A stretch of DNA of 64,000 nt. Source: Flavobacterium branchiicola. GTDB taxonomy: Bacteria; Bacteroidota; Bacteroidia; Flavobacteriales; Flavobacteriaceae. Numbering within the stretch: the first letter of the stretch is position 1; every line of letters begins with the position of its first letter. Below are positions 31,534 to 41,460 of this stretch, in pieces. A program made the translations under genes and the position numbers. The notes under the pieces are model-generated. The model was not told the DNA's origin, ran no database searches, and worked only from the letters and a program-made list of their open reading frames with translations. The stretch lies in assembly GCF_018383905.1 (NCBI RefSeq), contig NZ_JAGYWA010000001.1, positions 124,001 to 188,000 of the forward strand, written 5' to 3'.

Positions 31534-33078
31534 TTATTGTATTTCATAAATTACCGGAGCAGTTCTTGGCAATAAATAACTACCAGCTCCAACAAGTTTT
31601 GTTTTAATTTCAGAAATAGTAACCTGATCTCCTCTTCCTGCTCTAGAAAGAACTGATTTACATTGTGCATTTAATCTGTTACCTGTAACAACAACTGTAG
31701 GTTGTCCAGCAATTTTCAAGTTAAATCCAACAACATCTAAACCAACTTCGAAATCAAAATCAAGTAATTTAGCACCAATAGTAGCAATTTCTAAGTTAGA
31801 TTTAGGACCTTTAACAACTCCCATTTCCCCTCTAATTGTTCCTGTTGGTCCAGGAATACCTTTAATTCTGAATGTTTTCTTATCTGTAACTTTATCTCCG
31901 TTTGGTAATGTACCAGTTACAGCGATTGTAGTTTCAGTACCTGAACCTGGGTTCATGTTATATTTTCCAGGCTTACCAGCAGAAGCTAATCCCGGAGCAC
32001 TAGCAACGATTTTGTTTGCATCAACACCAGCGAATGAAACAGAGATTGGGTTAACAACACCTCTATAAACAACATTCATTTTATCAGCAGAAATAGTAGC
32101 TGAATTTGGTTTTGGTACTACAACGTAAGTTCCTTTAAATTTTAATGGGATATTTTTTCCATCCTCTAAGAATGTAAATTGTCCATTGATATCTTGCTCT
32201 CCTACACCACCAGCAGTTAATGAGATAACAGCTTGTCCGTTTACGATTTGTCCAGGACCTTGGAAAGATGTTGGTTTAGTGTTTTCGTCATAACGACCTA
32301 AAACTACCTTACCAGTAACTTTTTCTCCTTGGAAGTAAGCATTTTTATCTAAAACAACAATTGCTTGATAGTTGCTGTAAGAAGCAGCAGCAACAGCGGC
32401 TTTTCCTAAAGCAGCACTGTAAACATCAGATTCTGCTTTTTGAACGTCATTTTGCCAAGCTGAAAGTTTAGCTAATGAAGCAACAGCTGGAAATCCTTTA
32501 AAGTGGTAAGCTAAATATTTATCTTTTAAACCTTCTTTATTTTTAACGTCAGAAACATCAAATTTCTTTTCAACTTCTGCGATAATAGCTCCATATTTAT
32601 TCTTTGGATCAACCAAAGCAGCTTTCATATCTGCTTTATATTTCTCGATATGAGAAATGATATCATTACCTTTAGCAGTATATCCTTCACCTGTAAACCA
32701 GTTGTCGATATTATCACCTTTGTCCATAGACTCATAAGGTAATTTTCCTGTTTCTTTATCACTTTCGAATCCTTTTAAAACATCTCCTTTTAAAGAACCG
32801 ATGTATGCATAAAATTCTTTTGAAATTGTTTCAACTTTGTGAGCTGTAATAGCTGCAGTTGCAAATTCTCCTTTTGCTTCAGCTGCCTTTTGATCTAATG
32901 AAGACAACATACTTGCGTTATTTGCAACTGAAGAAGTATTAGCGCTTTCAAATTTTTCATTCATTAATCCAAAAGCAGATAAAACTTCTTTGGACATATT
33001 CATTGCTAACATTGCGATGAAAACCAGATACATCAGGTTAATCATCTTCTGTCTAGGGGTTAATTTTCCTCCTGCCAT
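31534..33078 (-). CDS. gldM: gliding motor / T9SS protein GldM
   Basis: A 514-residue protein with a short cytoplasmic start (MAGGKLTPRQKMINLMYLVF), one membrane helix at about residues 12-30 and a long periplasmic region. The region just after the helix (AMNMSKEVLSAFGLMNEKFE) and the beta-rich domains further on match GldM (PorM). GldM and GldL make the proton-driven motor of the type IX system; GldM spans the periplasm as a dimer and passes motion to the GldK/N ring. The length is typical. It is separated from gldL by 52 bases. Confidence 0.97.
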   Translation of the reverse strand: MAGGKLTPRQKMINLMYLVFIAMLAMNMSKEVLSAFGLMNEKFESANTSSVANNASMLSSLDQKAAEAKGEFATAAITAHKVETISKEFYAYIGSLKGDVLKGFESDKETGKLPYESMDKGDNIDNWFTGEGYTAKGNDIISHIEKYKADMKAALVDPKNKYGAIIAEVEKKFDVSDVKNKEGLKDKYLAYHFKGFPAVASLAKLSAWQNDVQKAESDVYSAALGKAAVAAASYSNYQAIVVLDKNAYFQGEKVTGKVVLGRYDENTKPTSFQGPGQIVNGQAVISLTAGGVGEQDINGQFTFLEDGKNIPLKFKGTYVVVPKPNSATISADKMNVVYRGVVNPISVSFAGVDANKIVASAPGLASAGKPGKYNMNPGSGTETTIAVTGTLPNGDKVTDKKTFRIKGIPGPTGTIRGEMGVVKGPKSNLEIATIGAKLLDFDFEVGLDVVGFNLKIAGQPTVVVTGNRLNAQCKSVLSRAGRGDQVTISEIKTKLVGAGSYLLPRTAPVIYEIQ

Positions 33079-33130
33079 TTTTTTCTAATTAGTTCTTATT
33101 AATAATTTTAATATAATAGTTAAAAACTAA

Positions 33131-33778
33131 TTATCCTTTGTTACTCATTGCAGAAAGCATACCACCGTAAACGCTGTTTAAAGAAGCGATATTAGCAGTC
33201 ATAGATTGCATTTGTTCTTTTAATTTAGACGCATTTTCAGCGATTTCACTGTTTGCTTGTGCATTTCTAGAAGCACTCTCTAATTGAACTTTATATAAAC
33301 TGTTTAATGATTCCATTTGTGCAGCAGCCATAGACATTTCTTCAGCATATTTCTTTTGTCCTGCAATAGAATCAACTGTTGGAGAAATTGCTTTAGCAGC
33401 TCCTTCGAAGTTTTTGATTGAGTTTCCTAAGCTTGCCATTAATTCACCATCAATTTTAGCTTCTTTCAACATTGTGTCTAATTTTTGAGACAATAAACCT
33501 TGGGCATCAGTTGGAGTTTCAACTTTCTCAGTTTTTTTTCTAGCTTGTCCGTTAGCTAATTCTGGGTAAACAAGAGTCCAGTCTAATTCTTCATCAACTG
33601 GTTCAAAAGCAGAAAGTGCAAAGATTAATGCTTCTGTAACTAATCCAATAGAAAGCATCAATGTTCCTGTTAATGGTCCAATCTCAAAGTGAGTAATTTT
33701 GAATAATGCTCCAATAATTACTACTGCCGCTCCCATACCATAAGCGAAATTCATTGCTTTTTTACTTAATAATGCCAT
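33131..33778 (-). CDS. gldL: gliding motor / T9SS protein GldL
   Basis: A 215-residue inner-membrane protein with two helices (about residues 12-31 and 36-58) and a cytoplasmic coiled-coil-like C-terminal part. The conserved charged residues of the motor core are present: Lys27, His30, Glu49 and Glu59. GldL forms a pentamer around two GldM helices and uses proton motive force to drive the type IX machinery. Length and order beside gldM are normal. Confidence 0.97.
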   Translation of the reverse strand: MALLSKKAMNFAYGMGAAVVIIGALFKITHFEIGPLTGTLMLSIGLVTEALIFALSAFEPVDEELDWTLVYPELANGQARKKTEKVETPTDAQGLLSQKLDTMLKEAKIDGELMASLGNSIKNFEGAAKAISPTVDSIAGQKKYAEEMSMAAAQMESLNSLYKVQLESASRNAQANSEIAENASKLKEQMQSMTANIASLNSVYGGMLSAMSNKG

Positions 33779-33847
33779 AATACTTTTTTTTAGGTTTTAA
33801 TTTTAAAATAGATTCGATTTGGTTATTATATTTAATTTACTTATAAA

Positions 33848-35248
33848 TTACTTTTTCTTTTTTCCGCCAGTTACCTGAGTTCCCATGTAATCTTGTACAG
33901 TTCTGAAACCAATGTAACTTCTAGCAGAATCAGCATATTCGTGATCACGAGTACTTACTTGTAGGAAGTAAGCAACATCTTTCCAAGATCCTCCACGAAC
34001 AACTTTTCTTTGATTGTTTCCGTCAATAACGTTAGGGTTCATTGTAGAAACATATTCGTATGCATTTGGATTATAAGCTGAATCTGTCCATTCTGAAACG
34101 TTTCCTGCCATATTGTATAATCCGTATCCATTCACTTCGTATGATTTAGCTTCAACAGTATACAAAGCTTCGTCAGCAGCATAATCTCCTCTACTCGGCT
34201 TAAAGTTTGCCATGAAGCAACCTCTGTCACTCTTAGTATAAGGACCTCCCCAAGGGTAAGTTGCAGATTCCAGACCTCCTCTTGCAGCATACTCCCATTC
34301 TGCCTCTGTTGGTAATCTGAAAGCATTTACTAAGTCACGTCCTTTTTTCTTAGATTTAATAAAACTGTTTTTGTATAAAGTTCTCCAAGCACAAAATGCT
34401 TTTGCTTGTTTCCAGGTAACTCCAACTACAGGATAATCTCCGTAAGCTTTGTGCCAGAAATAATCATTGTGCATAGGCTCATTATATGAATAAGCGAAAT
34501 CTTTAATCCAAACTGTAGTATCAGGGTAAACACTTACTTGCTCTGTTTTAACGAAATCTTTTCTTTTTCCAACTTTTGCTTTTGCAGCAGCCTGAATATC
34601 CATCCAAGAATAACGGAATTTCAATTTATTTACATCAATCGTTCTTAAACCATTATATGATTCTTCGATAGGTAAATACATAGAATCCATTACTTCAGTG
34701 TAATATTCATCCGGATAAGCTTTAGTATCTTTTACAAGCTTTACTTTTTTGTTTAATTTTCTACCAGCATAAGGATCATCTTTAGTTCCTACACTATAAT
34801 AGTTATCATACATATATTTATCATATGCCGTCATTTTATCCGGCTCTGAATCATTAAATGCATAATCAGCAATACTACCACCTTTTTTTCCTTTAGAATC
34901 TCCGGTTGCTTTTTGCCCAGTTTCATCTGCTAAGATCGCAAGACGAACTCTCATTGTAGAGTCTTTTACCCACTCTACAAACTGACGGTACTCACTATTT
35001 GTGATCTCCGTTTCATCCATATAAAATGAACGAACTGTCACAGTTTTAGTCGGAGCATCTTCTACATTAGCTAAATCTGCATCCGATTTACCCATAATAA
35101 AAGATCCACCCGGAACCAAAGCCATTCCATAAGGTTTTTCAGGATGCCATTTCCCTCCTGTAACACCAACTAACTCACCTTTGTCACCTGATTTACCACA
35201 GCCAATTACCAGTGTTAACATTGCCGCAAATGCAATAAACTTCTTCAT
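33848..35248 (-). CDS. gldK: gliding motility lipoprotein GldK
   Basis: A 466-residue lipoprotein (signal FAAMLTLVIGC, Cys17) with an SUMF1/formylglycine-type domain split by an insertion: YGMALVPGGSFIMGKSD and RSFYMDETEITNSEYRQFVE at the N side, FRLPTEAEWEYAARGG, NMAGNVSEWTDSAYNP and RKVVRGGSWKDVAYFLQ at the C side. GldK (PorK) forms the outer-membrane-attached ring of the type IX system with GldN. It is the first gene of the gldKLMNO cluster; a possible minus-strand promoter element (TATTTTTG, at 35343-35350) precedes it by about 95 bases. Confidence 0.97.
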   Translation of the reverse strand: MKKFIAFAAMLTLVIGCGKSGDKGELVGVTGGKWHPEKPYGMALVPGGSFIMGKSDADLANVEDAPTKTVTVRSFYMDETEITNSEYRQFVEWVKDSTMRVRLAILADETGQKATGDSKGKKGGSIADYAFNDSEPDKMTAYDKYMYDNYYSVGTKDDPYAGRKLNKKVKLVKDTKAYPDEYYTEVMDSMYLPIEESYNGLRTIDVNKLKFRYSWMDIQAAAKAKVGKRKDFVKTEQVSVYPDTTVWIKDFAYSYNEPMHNDYFWHKAYGDYPVVGVTWKQAKAFCAWRTLYKNSFIKSKKKGRDLVNAFRLPTEAEWEYAARGGLESATYPWGGPYTKSDRGCFMANFKPSRGDYAADEALYTVEAKSYEVNGYGLYNMAGNVSEWTDSAYNPNAYEYVSTMNPNVIDGNNQRKVVRGGSWKDVAYFLQVSTRDHEYADSARSYIGFRTVQDYMGTQVTGGKKKK

Positions 35249-35509
35249 ATAAATTTGGATTATCTATTCATTATTATAGTTCGTAAACGTATTTATTATT
35301 TATCTAAAAAACAATACTAGTTGCGAATTTTATTTTACCGTTCAAAAATAATGTTAAATAAAATAAAAAAAAAATATTTCATCGATAAACTAACTAAAAA
35401 AATCGACGTAAAGCGTTAATTTTTTATAGATATAGCTTATTTCTTACTAAATTTGTTAACTAAATTTTCTTAAACTTTAAAAATTTAAGATTTTCATTAA
35501 AAAAATGCT

Positions 35510-36661
35510 TTATAAAGCATTTTTTCGCTGTGCTTTCCACCATCTTTCTGGCAATTCCTGATTGCATGCGCTCAAATATTCATCGTAAGAACACGGTAAT
35601 AACGTGTTTCTTTTCAATTTATTGTGACCACTTGATTCAAAGGGAATTTCAATCCACCAACGGTCTGTTTTATCACTTTTATAAAAAATAAGTTCTTCAT
35701 CTTCTATCAGAACAATATATTTTAAGTAATTAATTCTGCTACCAAAAGGATACTCTTTTGAACGATAATGATATCCTTCTATAAAATACCATATAATCTG
35801 AGCCATAATAACGGCCTCCGGCATAGTGCTATTGTGATTAAAAATCCCAAAAGACGATACTTTATCACTAATACCAGCATATCTGGCTAGAGAACAAATC
35901 TCTTTTCCATTAAATCCATTCGGCTCAAAAGAAATCATATTTGCTGAAGCCGAAGACTTTACAGAGTTCAAATCAATAGAAACCAAATCAGCATCTCTAA
36001 AAACAGGCTCTGCCAAAGTTATCTTGTTTGAAATCTCCCCTAAACGATAAGCGTCAAAGAATAATTTCTCAATCAAATCAATCTCTTCCTGAGAGTTATA
36101 ATAGGTTTGATACCCAATATTACAGTAGTTAAACAGATTGTTTGGTTCGTCGATAATAATATTTGTCAGATAAGAGTTTGCAGAAATAGTTTCGTTTTCT
36201 TTACCAAAATCAAAGCGATTATCAACCGAAACCATATTTACCATTTGCTCCAAATCATCATAAGCACGATATAAAGCATAGGTCAAATCCTGGGAACCTC
36301 CCACGACTATAGGAATGACTTTATTTTTAATTAAAGAAGAAACAACTTTCTTTACTGCAAAATAAGTATCTTCTACAGAGTCACCCGCTAAAATATCGCC
36401 AAGGTCAGCAATTGAAGCATCCCAATTACCAGGAAACATACCATAAAGCTTCTTACGAACAGCCGTAAGATTAACTTCATTTACCATATTAATGTTTCTT
36501 CTATCTTCCAGAACACCAATAATAGCAATATTTATTTTACTTATATCCGGAAATTGCTCCTGAGTATGCAAAACTATTTTACTACCCAATTCTTGCGAAG
36601 ACAACGAACTGATAAATTTTACAATCCCTTCGTTAACTGGTTCTAGAAAATCAAATTCCAT
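35510..36661 (-). CDS. arginase/formimidoylglutamase-fold protein with altered metal site
   Basis: A 383-residue protein of the ureohydrolase fold. The motifs are recognisable but changed: GGSQDL replaces the GGDH/GGGH motif (His to Gln), VDNRFD replaces DAHxD (His to Arg), and SIDLNSV replaces SxDxDxxDP (second Asp to Asn). These are direct manganese ligands in active arginases, so ordinary catalysis is doubtful. Flavobacterial genomes usually annotate this gene as formimidoylglutamase. It starts 14 bases after the topA stop and lies just upstream of gldK, a linkage that may be meaningful. Role unknown. Confidence 0.85.
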   Translation of the reverse strand: MEFDFLEPVNEGIVKFISSLSSQELGSKIVLHTQEQFPDISKINIAIIGVLEDRRNINMVNEVNLTAVRKKLYGMFPGNWDASIADLGDILAGDSVEDTYFAVKKVVSSLIKNKVIPIVVGGSQDLTYALYRAYDDLEQMVNMVSVDNRFDFGKENETISANSYLTNIIIDEPNNLFNYCNIGYQTYYNSQEEIDLIEKLFFDAYRLGEISNKITLAEPVFRDADLVSIDLNSVKSSASANMISFEPNGFNGKEICSLARYAGISDKVSSFGIFNHNSTMPEAVIMAQIIWYFIEGYHYRSKEYPFGSRINYLKYIVLIEDEELIFYKSDKTDRWWIEIPFESSGHNKLKRNTLLPCSYDEYLSACNQELPERWWKAQRKNAL

Positions 36662-36675
36662 TTATAGTACTTAAA

Positions 36676-39192
36676 TTATTTCTTTTTAGCTGCTGGTTTT
36701 TTCGCAGGAGCTTTCTTTGCTGTTGTTGTTTTTTTCGCAGGAGTCTTTTTTGCTGGTGTTTTTTTAGCGATCATCTCCTGAACTTCTGCCAATGTCAATT
36801 TTGTTGCATCAACATCTTTACTCAATTCAATTTTGATTTTACCCTTAGTAATCACTGAGCGTCCCCAACGGGCTTTTTCAACTAAAATTCCTTCTTCTTC
36901 CCAGTTATGAAGAACTTTATCAATGTTTTTCTGTAATTTATCTTCTATTAACTCCTCAACATCAGCTTGCGATAAATTATCAAAATTGTATTTTTTGCTC
37001 ACATTCACAAAAAGACCATTCCATTTAATAAAAGGACCAAAACGCCCAACACCTTTTTGAACAGGTTCTCCTTTGTAAACTGCAATTGGCGCATCGGCAA
37101 GTGCTTTTTCGTCAATCAATTCCTGAGCTCTTTCTTTTGAAACTCCAAGAGGATCTTCTCCTCGAGGTAAAGAAATAAATACACTTCCGTGACGCACATA
37201 AGGCCCATAACGACCGTTACTCACTTCTACTTCTTCTCCTTTATATTCACCTAAATTTTTAGGTAACAAAAACAAGTTTAAAGCTTCTCCCAGTGTAATA
37301 TTTCCAATATTCTGATCTGCCATTAAACTGGCAAACTTTTTATCTTCATCATCTGCTTCTCCAATTTGAGCCATTGGTCCAAATTTTCCTAAACGAACAG
37401 AAACTTGTCTTCCGTCAGCATCTTTTCCTAAAATTCTTTCCCCACTTTCACGTTCAGCGTTTGCCTCTACTTCTTTTACATTTGGATGGAATTTATTATA
37501 GAATTCCTGCATCATTTTTGCCCAGTCAATATTTCCTTCGGCAATTTCGTCAAAATCCTGCTCTACTTTTGCAGTAAAATTATAATCTAAAATGTTTCCG
37601 AAATTCTTAACTAAGAAATCAGTAACAATTGTTCCGATATCTGTTGGAACTAACTTTCCTTTATCAGAACCTGTATTTTCTTTTAAGACTTTTTCTCCTA
37701 CTTTACTATTTTGCAAAGTAAGTTGTGTATAATTACGCTCCTGACCTTCTAAAGTTCCTTTCTCAACATAATTTCTATTGATGATCGTTGAAATAGTTGG
37801 AGCATAAGTTGACGGACGTCCGATTCCAAGTTCTTCTAGTTTCTTAACCAAAGATGCCTCGGTGTAACGTGCCGGTGGTCTTGAATATCGTTCTGTGGCT
37901 GTAATATAGTTATTAGCCAGCTTTTCGTTCACTTTTAATGCCGGAAGCATTCCTTCTTGCTCTTCCTCATCATCATCATGCCCTTCCAAATAAACCTTTA
38001 AGAAACCTTCAAAAAGCAAAACTTCTCCTGAAGCTGTAAAAAGCTCATTATGATTATCTGCTTCAATCTTTACGTTTGTTCTTTCTAATTGTGCATCACT
38101 CATTTGCGAAGCCAAAGTTCTTTTCCAGATCAAATCATACAAACGAGCTTGATCACGATCAATATTTACAGTATGACGTGACATATCTGTAGGACGAATT
38201 GCCTCGTGAGCTTCTTGCGCTCCTTTACTTTTAGTTGCAAAAGTTCTCGGTTTAGAAAATTCTTTTCCGTACGATTTTATGATTTCTGCTTCGGCAGCAT
38301 TCATCGCATCTTTTGAAAGATTTACCGAGTCAGTTCTCATATAAGTAATAAGTCCCGCTTCGTATAAACGCTGTGCTAATTGCATTGTGATTCCAACCGG
38401 CAAATACAATTTTCTTGCAGCTTCTTGTTGAAGCGTAGAAGTTGTAAAAGGTGCTGCTGGAGATTTTTTAGTAGGTTTAGTTTCTAAATCTGCTACCTTA
38501 TATTTAGATCCAATGTTTTTATTTAAAAAATCTTCGGCTTCTTTTTTAGTATTGAAGTTTTTTGGCAGTTTTGCTTTAAAAGCTTTTCCAGCTTCGTTTA
38601 CAAATTCAGCAACGATAGAATAAGTTGCAACTGCATTAAAGTTTTGAATTTCGCGTTCTCTTTCTACAATTAAACGTACAGAAACAGATTGTACACGTCC
38701 GGCAGAAAGTCCGCCTTTAATTTTTCTCCATAAAACCGGAGATAATTCATAACCTACTAAACGGTCTAAAACACGACGCGCTTGTTGTGCATTTACTAAA
38801 TTATAATCAATCTCTCTTGGGTTCTCAATTGCTTTAAGAATCGCAGATTTTGTAATCTCGTGAAAAACAATTCTTTTGGTTTTTTTCGTATCCAGTTTTA
38901 ATTCTTCCGCCAAGTGCCATGAAATAGCCTCTCCCTCGCGGTCCTCATCGCTTGCTAACCAAACCATTTCGGCATTCTTAGATAGTGTTTTCAGTTTACT
39001 TACCAAGGCTTTTTTATCCGGAGAAACTTCATATTTAGGTTTAAAACCATTCTCTACATCTACTCCTATTTCCTTTGATGGTAAGTCGGCTATGTGACCA
39101 TAACTTGACTCCACCTGAAAATCGTTTCCAAGAAATTTCTCGATCGTTTTCGCCTTTGCAGGTGACTCCACTATTACTAAATTCTTTGCCAT
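36676..39192 (-). CDS. topA: DNA topoisomerase I
   Basis: About 838 residues from the ATG at 39192, preferred because the family begins MAKNLVIVESPAKAKTIEKF; the frame is open for seven more codons upstream. The TOPRIM domain is N-terminal, the catalytic Tyr is in LITYMRTDSVNLS, and several topo C-terminal repeats follow (ADGRQVSVRLGKFGPMAQ, VSNGRYGPYVRHGSVF, GVGRFGPFIKWNGLFV). The end is a Lys/Ala/Pro tail (AKKTPAKKTPAKKTTTAKKA), common in Bacteroidota. It relaxes negative supercoils. It is likely cotranscribed with the arginase-fold gene. Confidence 0.97.
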   Translation of the reverse strand: MAKNLVIVESPAKAKTIEKFLGNDFQVESSYGHIADLPSKEIGVDVENGFKPKYEVSPDKKALVSKLKTLSKNAEMVWLASDEDREGEAISWHLAEELKLDTKKTKRIVFHEITKSAILKAIENPREIDYNLVNAQQARRVLDRLVGYELSPVLWRKIKGGLSAGRVQSVSVRLIVEREREIQNFNAVATYSIVAEFVNEAGKAFKAKLPKNFNTKKEAEDFLNKNIGSKYKVADLETKPTKKSPAAPFTTSTLQQEAARKLYLPVGITMQLAQRLYEAGLITYMRTDSVNLSKDAMNAAEAEIIKSYGKEFSKPRTFATKSKGAQEAHEAIRPTDMSRHTVNIDRDQARLYDLIWKRTLASQMSDAQLERTNVKIEADNHNELFTASGEVLLFEGFLKVYLEGHDDDEEEQEGMLPALKVNEKLANNYITATERYSRPPARYTEASLVKKLEELGIGRPSTYAPTISTIINRNYVEKGTLEGQERNYTQLTLQNSKVGEKVLKENTGSDKGKLVPTDIGTIVTDFLVKNFGNILDYNFTAKVEQDFDEIAEGNIDWAKMMQEFYNKFHPNVKEVEANAERESGERILGKDADGRQVSVRLGKFGPMAQIGEADDEDKKFASLMADQNIGNITLGEALNLFLLPKNLGEYKGEEVEVSNGRYGPYVRHGSVFISLPRGEDPLGVSKERAQELIDEKALADAPIAVYKGEPVQKGVGRFGPFIKWNGLFVNVSKKYNFDNLSQADVEELIEDKLQKNIDKVLHNWEEEGILVEKARWGRSVITKGKIKIELSKDVDATKLTLAEVQEMIAKKTPAKKTPAKKTTTAKKAPAKKPAAKKK

Positions 39193-39307
39193 TGCTCTAT
39201 TTTTCTGCAACAAAAGTATTTATTTTTTTTAAATATTAACCTTATGAATCAATTTTTGAGTTATTTTAATATTATGTTTCTCAAAATTGCAGATTTATCT
39301 GTATTCT

Positions 39308-39328
39308 CACCTATTATATATATAGGTG
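39308..39328. repeat. 21-bp palindrome CACCTAT-N7-ATAGGTG
   Basis: A perfect inverted repeat with an all-AT centre, in the 359-base gap between the divergent topA and miaB genes. It could be an operator. The rest of the gap (39193-39551) holds only the miaB promoter and AT-rich sequence. Confidence 0.45.
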
Positions 39329-39502
39329 TAACTTTTAAAGTATTATGACCGAGAAATCGCTTTTTAATTCCGATTTTAGATCTCCTATTTTAAAACACAA
39401 ATTGGGAATTTAAATCCTACACCTTAAATATTTTAAGAGAAAACCTCCTTGTTTTTCAATGTAAAATCCAAAATTACAAATCTAAAATTCTTTTCTGCCA
39501 TC

Positions 39503-39534
39503 TTGTCATATTTAGCACAATTACCCTATCTTTG
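39503..39534 (+). promoter_or_regulatory. miaB promoter
   Basis: TATCTTTG at 39527-39534 is a perfect -7 element, with TTG at 39503-39505 at a 21-base spacer. The start codon is 17 bases downstream. Confidence 0.75.
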
Positions 39535-39551
39535 CACTTTGAAATTTTACA

Positions 39552-40997
39552 ATGGAAAAGATTATTGAAGAAAGCAAACAAGGCGAGAGTCTTGTTTTAG
39601 AAAATAAACCTGAGAATACTAAAAAACTTTTTATAGAAAGTTACGGCTGTGCGATGAATTTCTCGGACAGTGAAGTCGTAGCTTCCATTTTATCTGACGG
39701 AGGATATAATACCACTTCGGTTTTAGAAGAAGCTGATTTGGTTTTGGTAAATACATGTTCGATTAGAGACAAAGCGGAACAAACGATTCGTAAACGTCTG
39801 GAAAAATACAATGCAGTAAAACGAATTAATCCGAAAATGAAAGTAGGCGTTTTGGGCTGTATGGCCGAGCGTTTAAAAAGTCAGTTTTTGGAAGAAGAAA
39901 AAATAGTCGACCTTGTTGTTGGTCCTGATGCTTATAAAGATCTTCCAAATTTATTAGCTGAAGTTGAGGAAGGACGCGACGCCATCAATGTAATTTTATC
40001 GAAAGAGGAAACGTACGGAGATATTTCGCCTGTTCGTTTGATGAGCAACGGAATTACAGCTTTGGTTTCAATTACTCGTGGATGCGATAATATGTGTACT
40101 TTCTGTGTTGTGCCTTTTACACGCGGACGTGAAAGAAGCCGTGAACCTCAAAGTATTATGACTGAAATTCAGGATTTATGGAATAAAGGTTTCAAGGAAA
40201 TTACTCTTTTAGGTCAAAACGTTGACAGTTATCTTTGGTACGGAGGCGGTTTGAAAAAAGATTTCGTAAACGCTTCTGAAATGCAAAAAGCAACTGCAGT
40301 TGATTTTGATCAATTACTTGAAATGGTTGCTGTTGGTTTCCCTAAAATGCGTATTCGATTTTCGACTTCTAATCCGCAGGATATGCACGAAAGTATTTTG
40401 CATGTAATTGCGAAATATCCGAATATCTGCAAGCACATTCACTTGCCAGTTCAGTCTGGAAGTAACCGAATTTTGAAAGAAATGAATCGTCTGCATTCTC
40501 GTGAAGAATATATGGCTTTGATTGATAAAATCAGAGCAATTGTTCCGGATGCTTCGATTTCGCAAGATATGATTGCAGGTTTCCCAACAGAAACTGAACA
40601 AGATCACCAAGACACAATGAGTTTGATGGAATATGTAAAATATAATTTTGGTTATATGTATTCGTATTCTGAACGTCCTGGAACTCTTGCCGGAAGAAAA
40701 ATGGAAGATAATGTTGAAGAAGAAACAAAAGCAAGAAGATTACAGGAAATTGTCGACTTACAACAAAAACACGCTTGGTTTAGAAGTGAGGAATTTGTTG
40801 GAAAAACAGTGGAAGTTTTAGTAGAAAAAGTTTCTAAAAAATCAAAAGAAGAATTCTCAGGAAGAAATTCACAAAGTATTACGGTTGTTTTCCCGAAAGA
40901 GAATTATAAAATTGGAGATTTCGTAAACGTAAAAATCACAAGCTGCACGAGTGGAACCCTTAAGGGCGAAGCTGTGGGATTGAGTAGCATGAATTAG
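39552..40997 (+). CDS. miaB: tRNA-2-methylthio-N6-dimethylallyladenosine synthase MiaB
   Basis: A 481-residue radical-SAM methylthiotransferase. The N-terminal UPF0004 domain has ESYGCAMNFSDSEVVAS with the first auxiliary-cluster Cys and further Cys in VNTCSIRDKAEQTI and VGVLGCMAERL. The radical-SAM CxxxCxxC is in RGCDNMCTFCVVPFTRGRER. The TRAM domain ends the protein. MiaB adds the methylthio group to i6A37 of tRNAs reading U-starting codons. The SRDREPQS-type block (RERSREPQSIMTEIQDL) marks MiaB rather than RimO or MtaB. Confidence 0.97.
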   Translation: MEKIIEESKQGESLVLENKPENTKKLFIESYGCAMNFSDSEVVASILSDGGYNTTSVLEEADLVLVNTCSIRDKAEQTIRKRLEKYNAVKRINPKMKVGVLGCMAERLKSQFLEEEKIVDLVVGPDAYKDLPNLLAEVEEGRDAINVILSKEETYGDISPVRLMSNGITALVSITRGCDNMCTFCVVPFTRGRERSREPQSIMTEIQDLWNKGFKEITLLGQNVDSYLWYGGGLKKDFVNASEMQKATAVDFDQLLEMVAVGFPKMRIRFSTSNPQDMHESILHVIAKYPNICKHIHLPVQSGSNRILKEMNRLHSREEYMALIDKIRAIVPDASISQDMIAGFPTETEQDHQDTMSLMEYVKYNFGYMYSYSERPGTLAGRKMEDNVEEETKARRLQEIVDLQQKHAWFRSEEFVGKTVEVLVEKVSKKSKEEFSGRNSQSITVVFPKENYKIGDFVNVKITSCTSGTLKGEAVGLSSMN

Positions 40998-41005
40998 TTT
41001 TTTTC

Positions 41006-41040
41006 TTTTGCAACGAATTCCACTAATTAGCACGAATTTT
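41006..41040 (+). repeat. left arm of inverted repeat around GxxExxY gene
   Basis: TTGCAACGAATTCCACTAAT then TAGCACGAATTTT. The right arm at 41461-41500 is its approximate reverse complement. The same family forms the closed palindrome at 47987-48076. Confidence 0.7.
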
Positions 41041-41055
41041 CTTTCTTTATTTCTG

Positions 41056-41063
41056 TAGATTTG
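41056..41063 (+). promoter_or_regulatory. TAnnTTTG promoter element for GxxExxY gene
   Basis: TAGATTTG, 16 bases before the ATG at 41080, so the gene has its own promoter inside the repeat pair. Confidence 0.55.
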
Positions 41064-41079
41064 TTTAAATAACAAAATT

Positions 41080-41451
41080 ATGGAATTATACAGAAAAGAA
41101 GAATATTACAGAATAGTTGGAATTTGCATGGAAGTTCATAGAATATTAGGCGGCGGTCTTTTGGAAATTGTCTATAAAGATGCATTAGAATATGAATTTA
41201 GAAAACATAATATTCCATATGAACGTGAGAAAAAATATGATATTCAATACAAAGACATTGTTCTAGCACATAAATTCTTTGCCGATTTTGTAGTTTATGA
41301 CGAAATCATTTTAGAAGTTAAAGCTTCTAAAGAAATAGCTGATGAACATATCGCACAAACAATAAATTATTTAAGATTAGCAGATGGTGATTTAGGAATT
41401 ATCGCTAATTTTAATAAAAAGACATTACAACACAAAAGAGTAATTCATTGA
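41080..41451 (+). CDS. GxxExxY family protein
   Basis: A 123-residue protein with the family motif GLLEIVYKDAL (G, E and Y at the fixed spacing) and a PD-(D/E)xK-like core: FFADFVVYDEIILEVKASKEI (Asp, Glu-x-Lys) followed by QTINYLRLADGDLGIIANFN. The fold is that of a restriction-endonuclease-like nuclease, although the family role is not established. It is inserted between miaB and the sigma-54 activator, which otherwise form a housekeeping group, and is bracketed by an inverted repeat pair with its own promoter. It appears to be an accessory, possibly mobile, gene. Confidence 0.92.
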   Translation: MELYRKEEYYRIVGICMEVHRILGGGLLEIVYKDALEYEFRKHNIPYEREKKYDIQYKDIVLAHKFFADFVVYDEIILEVKASKEIADEHIAQTINYLRLADGDLGIIANFNKKTLQHKRVIH

Positions 41452-41460
41452 CCATTATTT

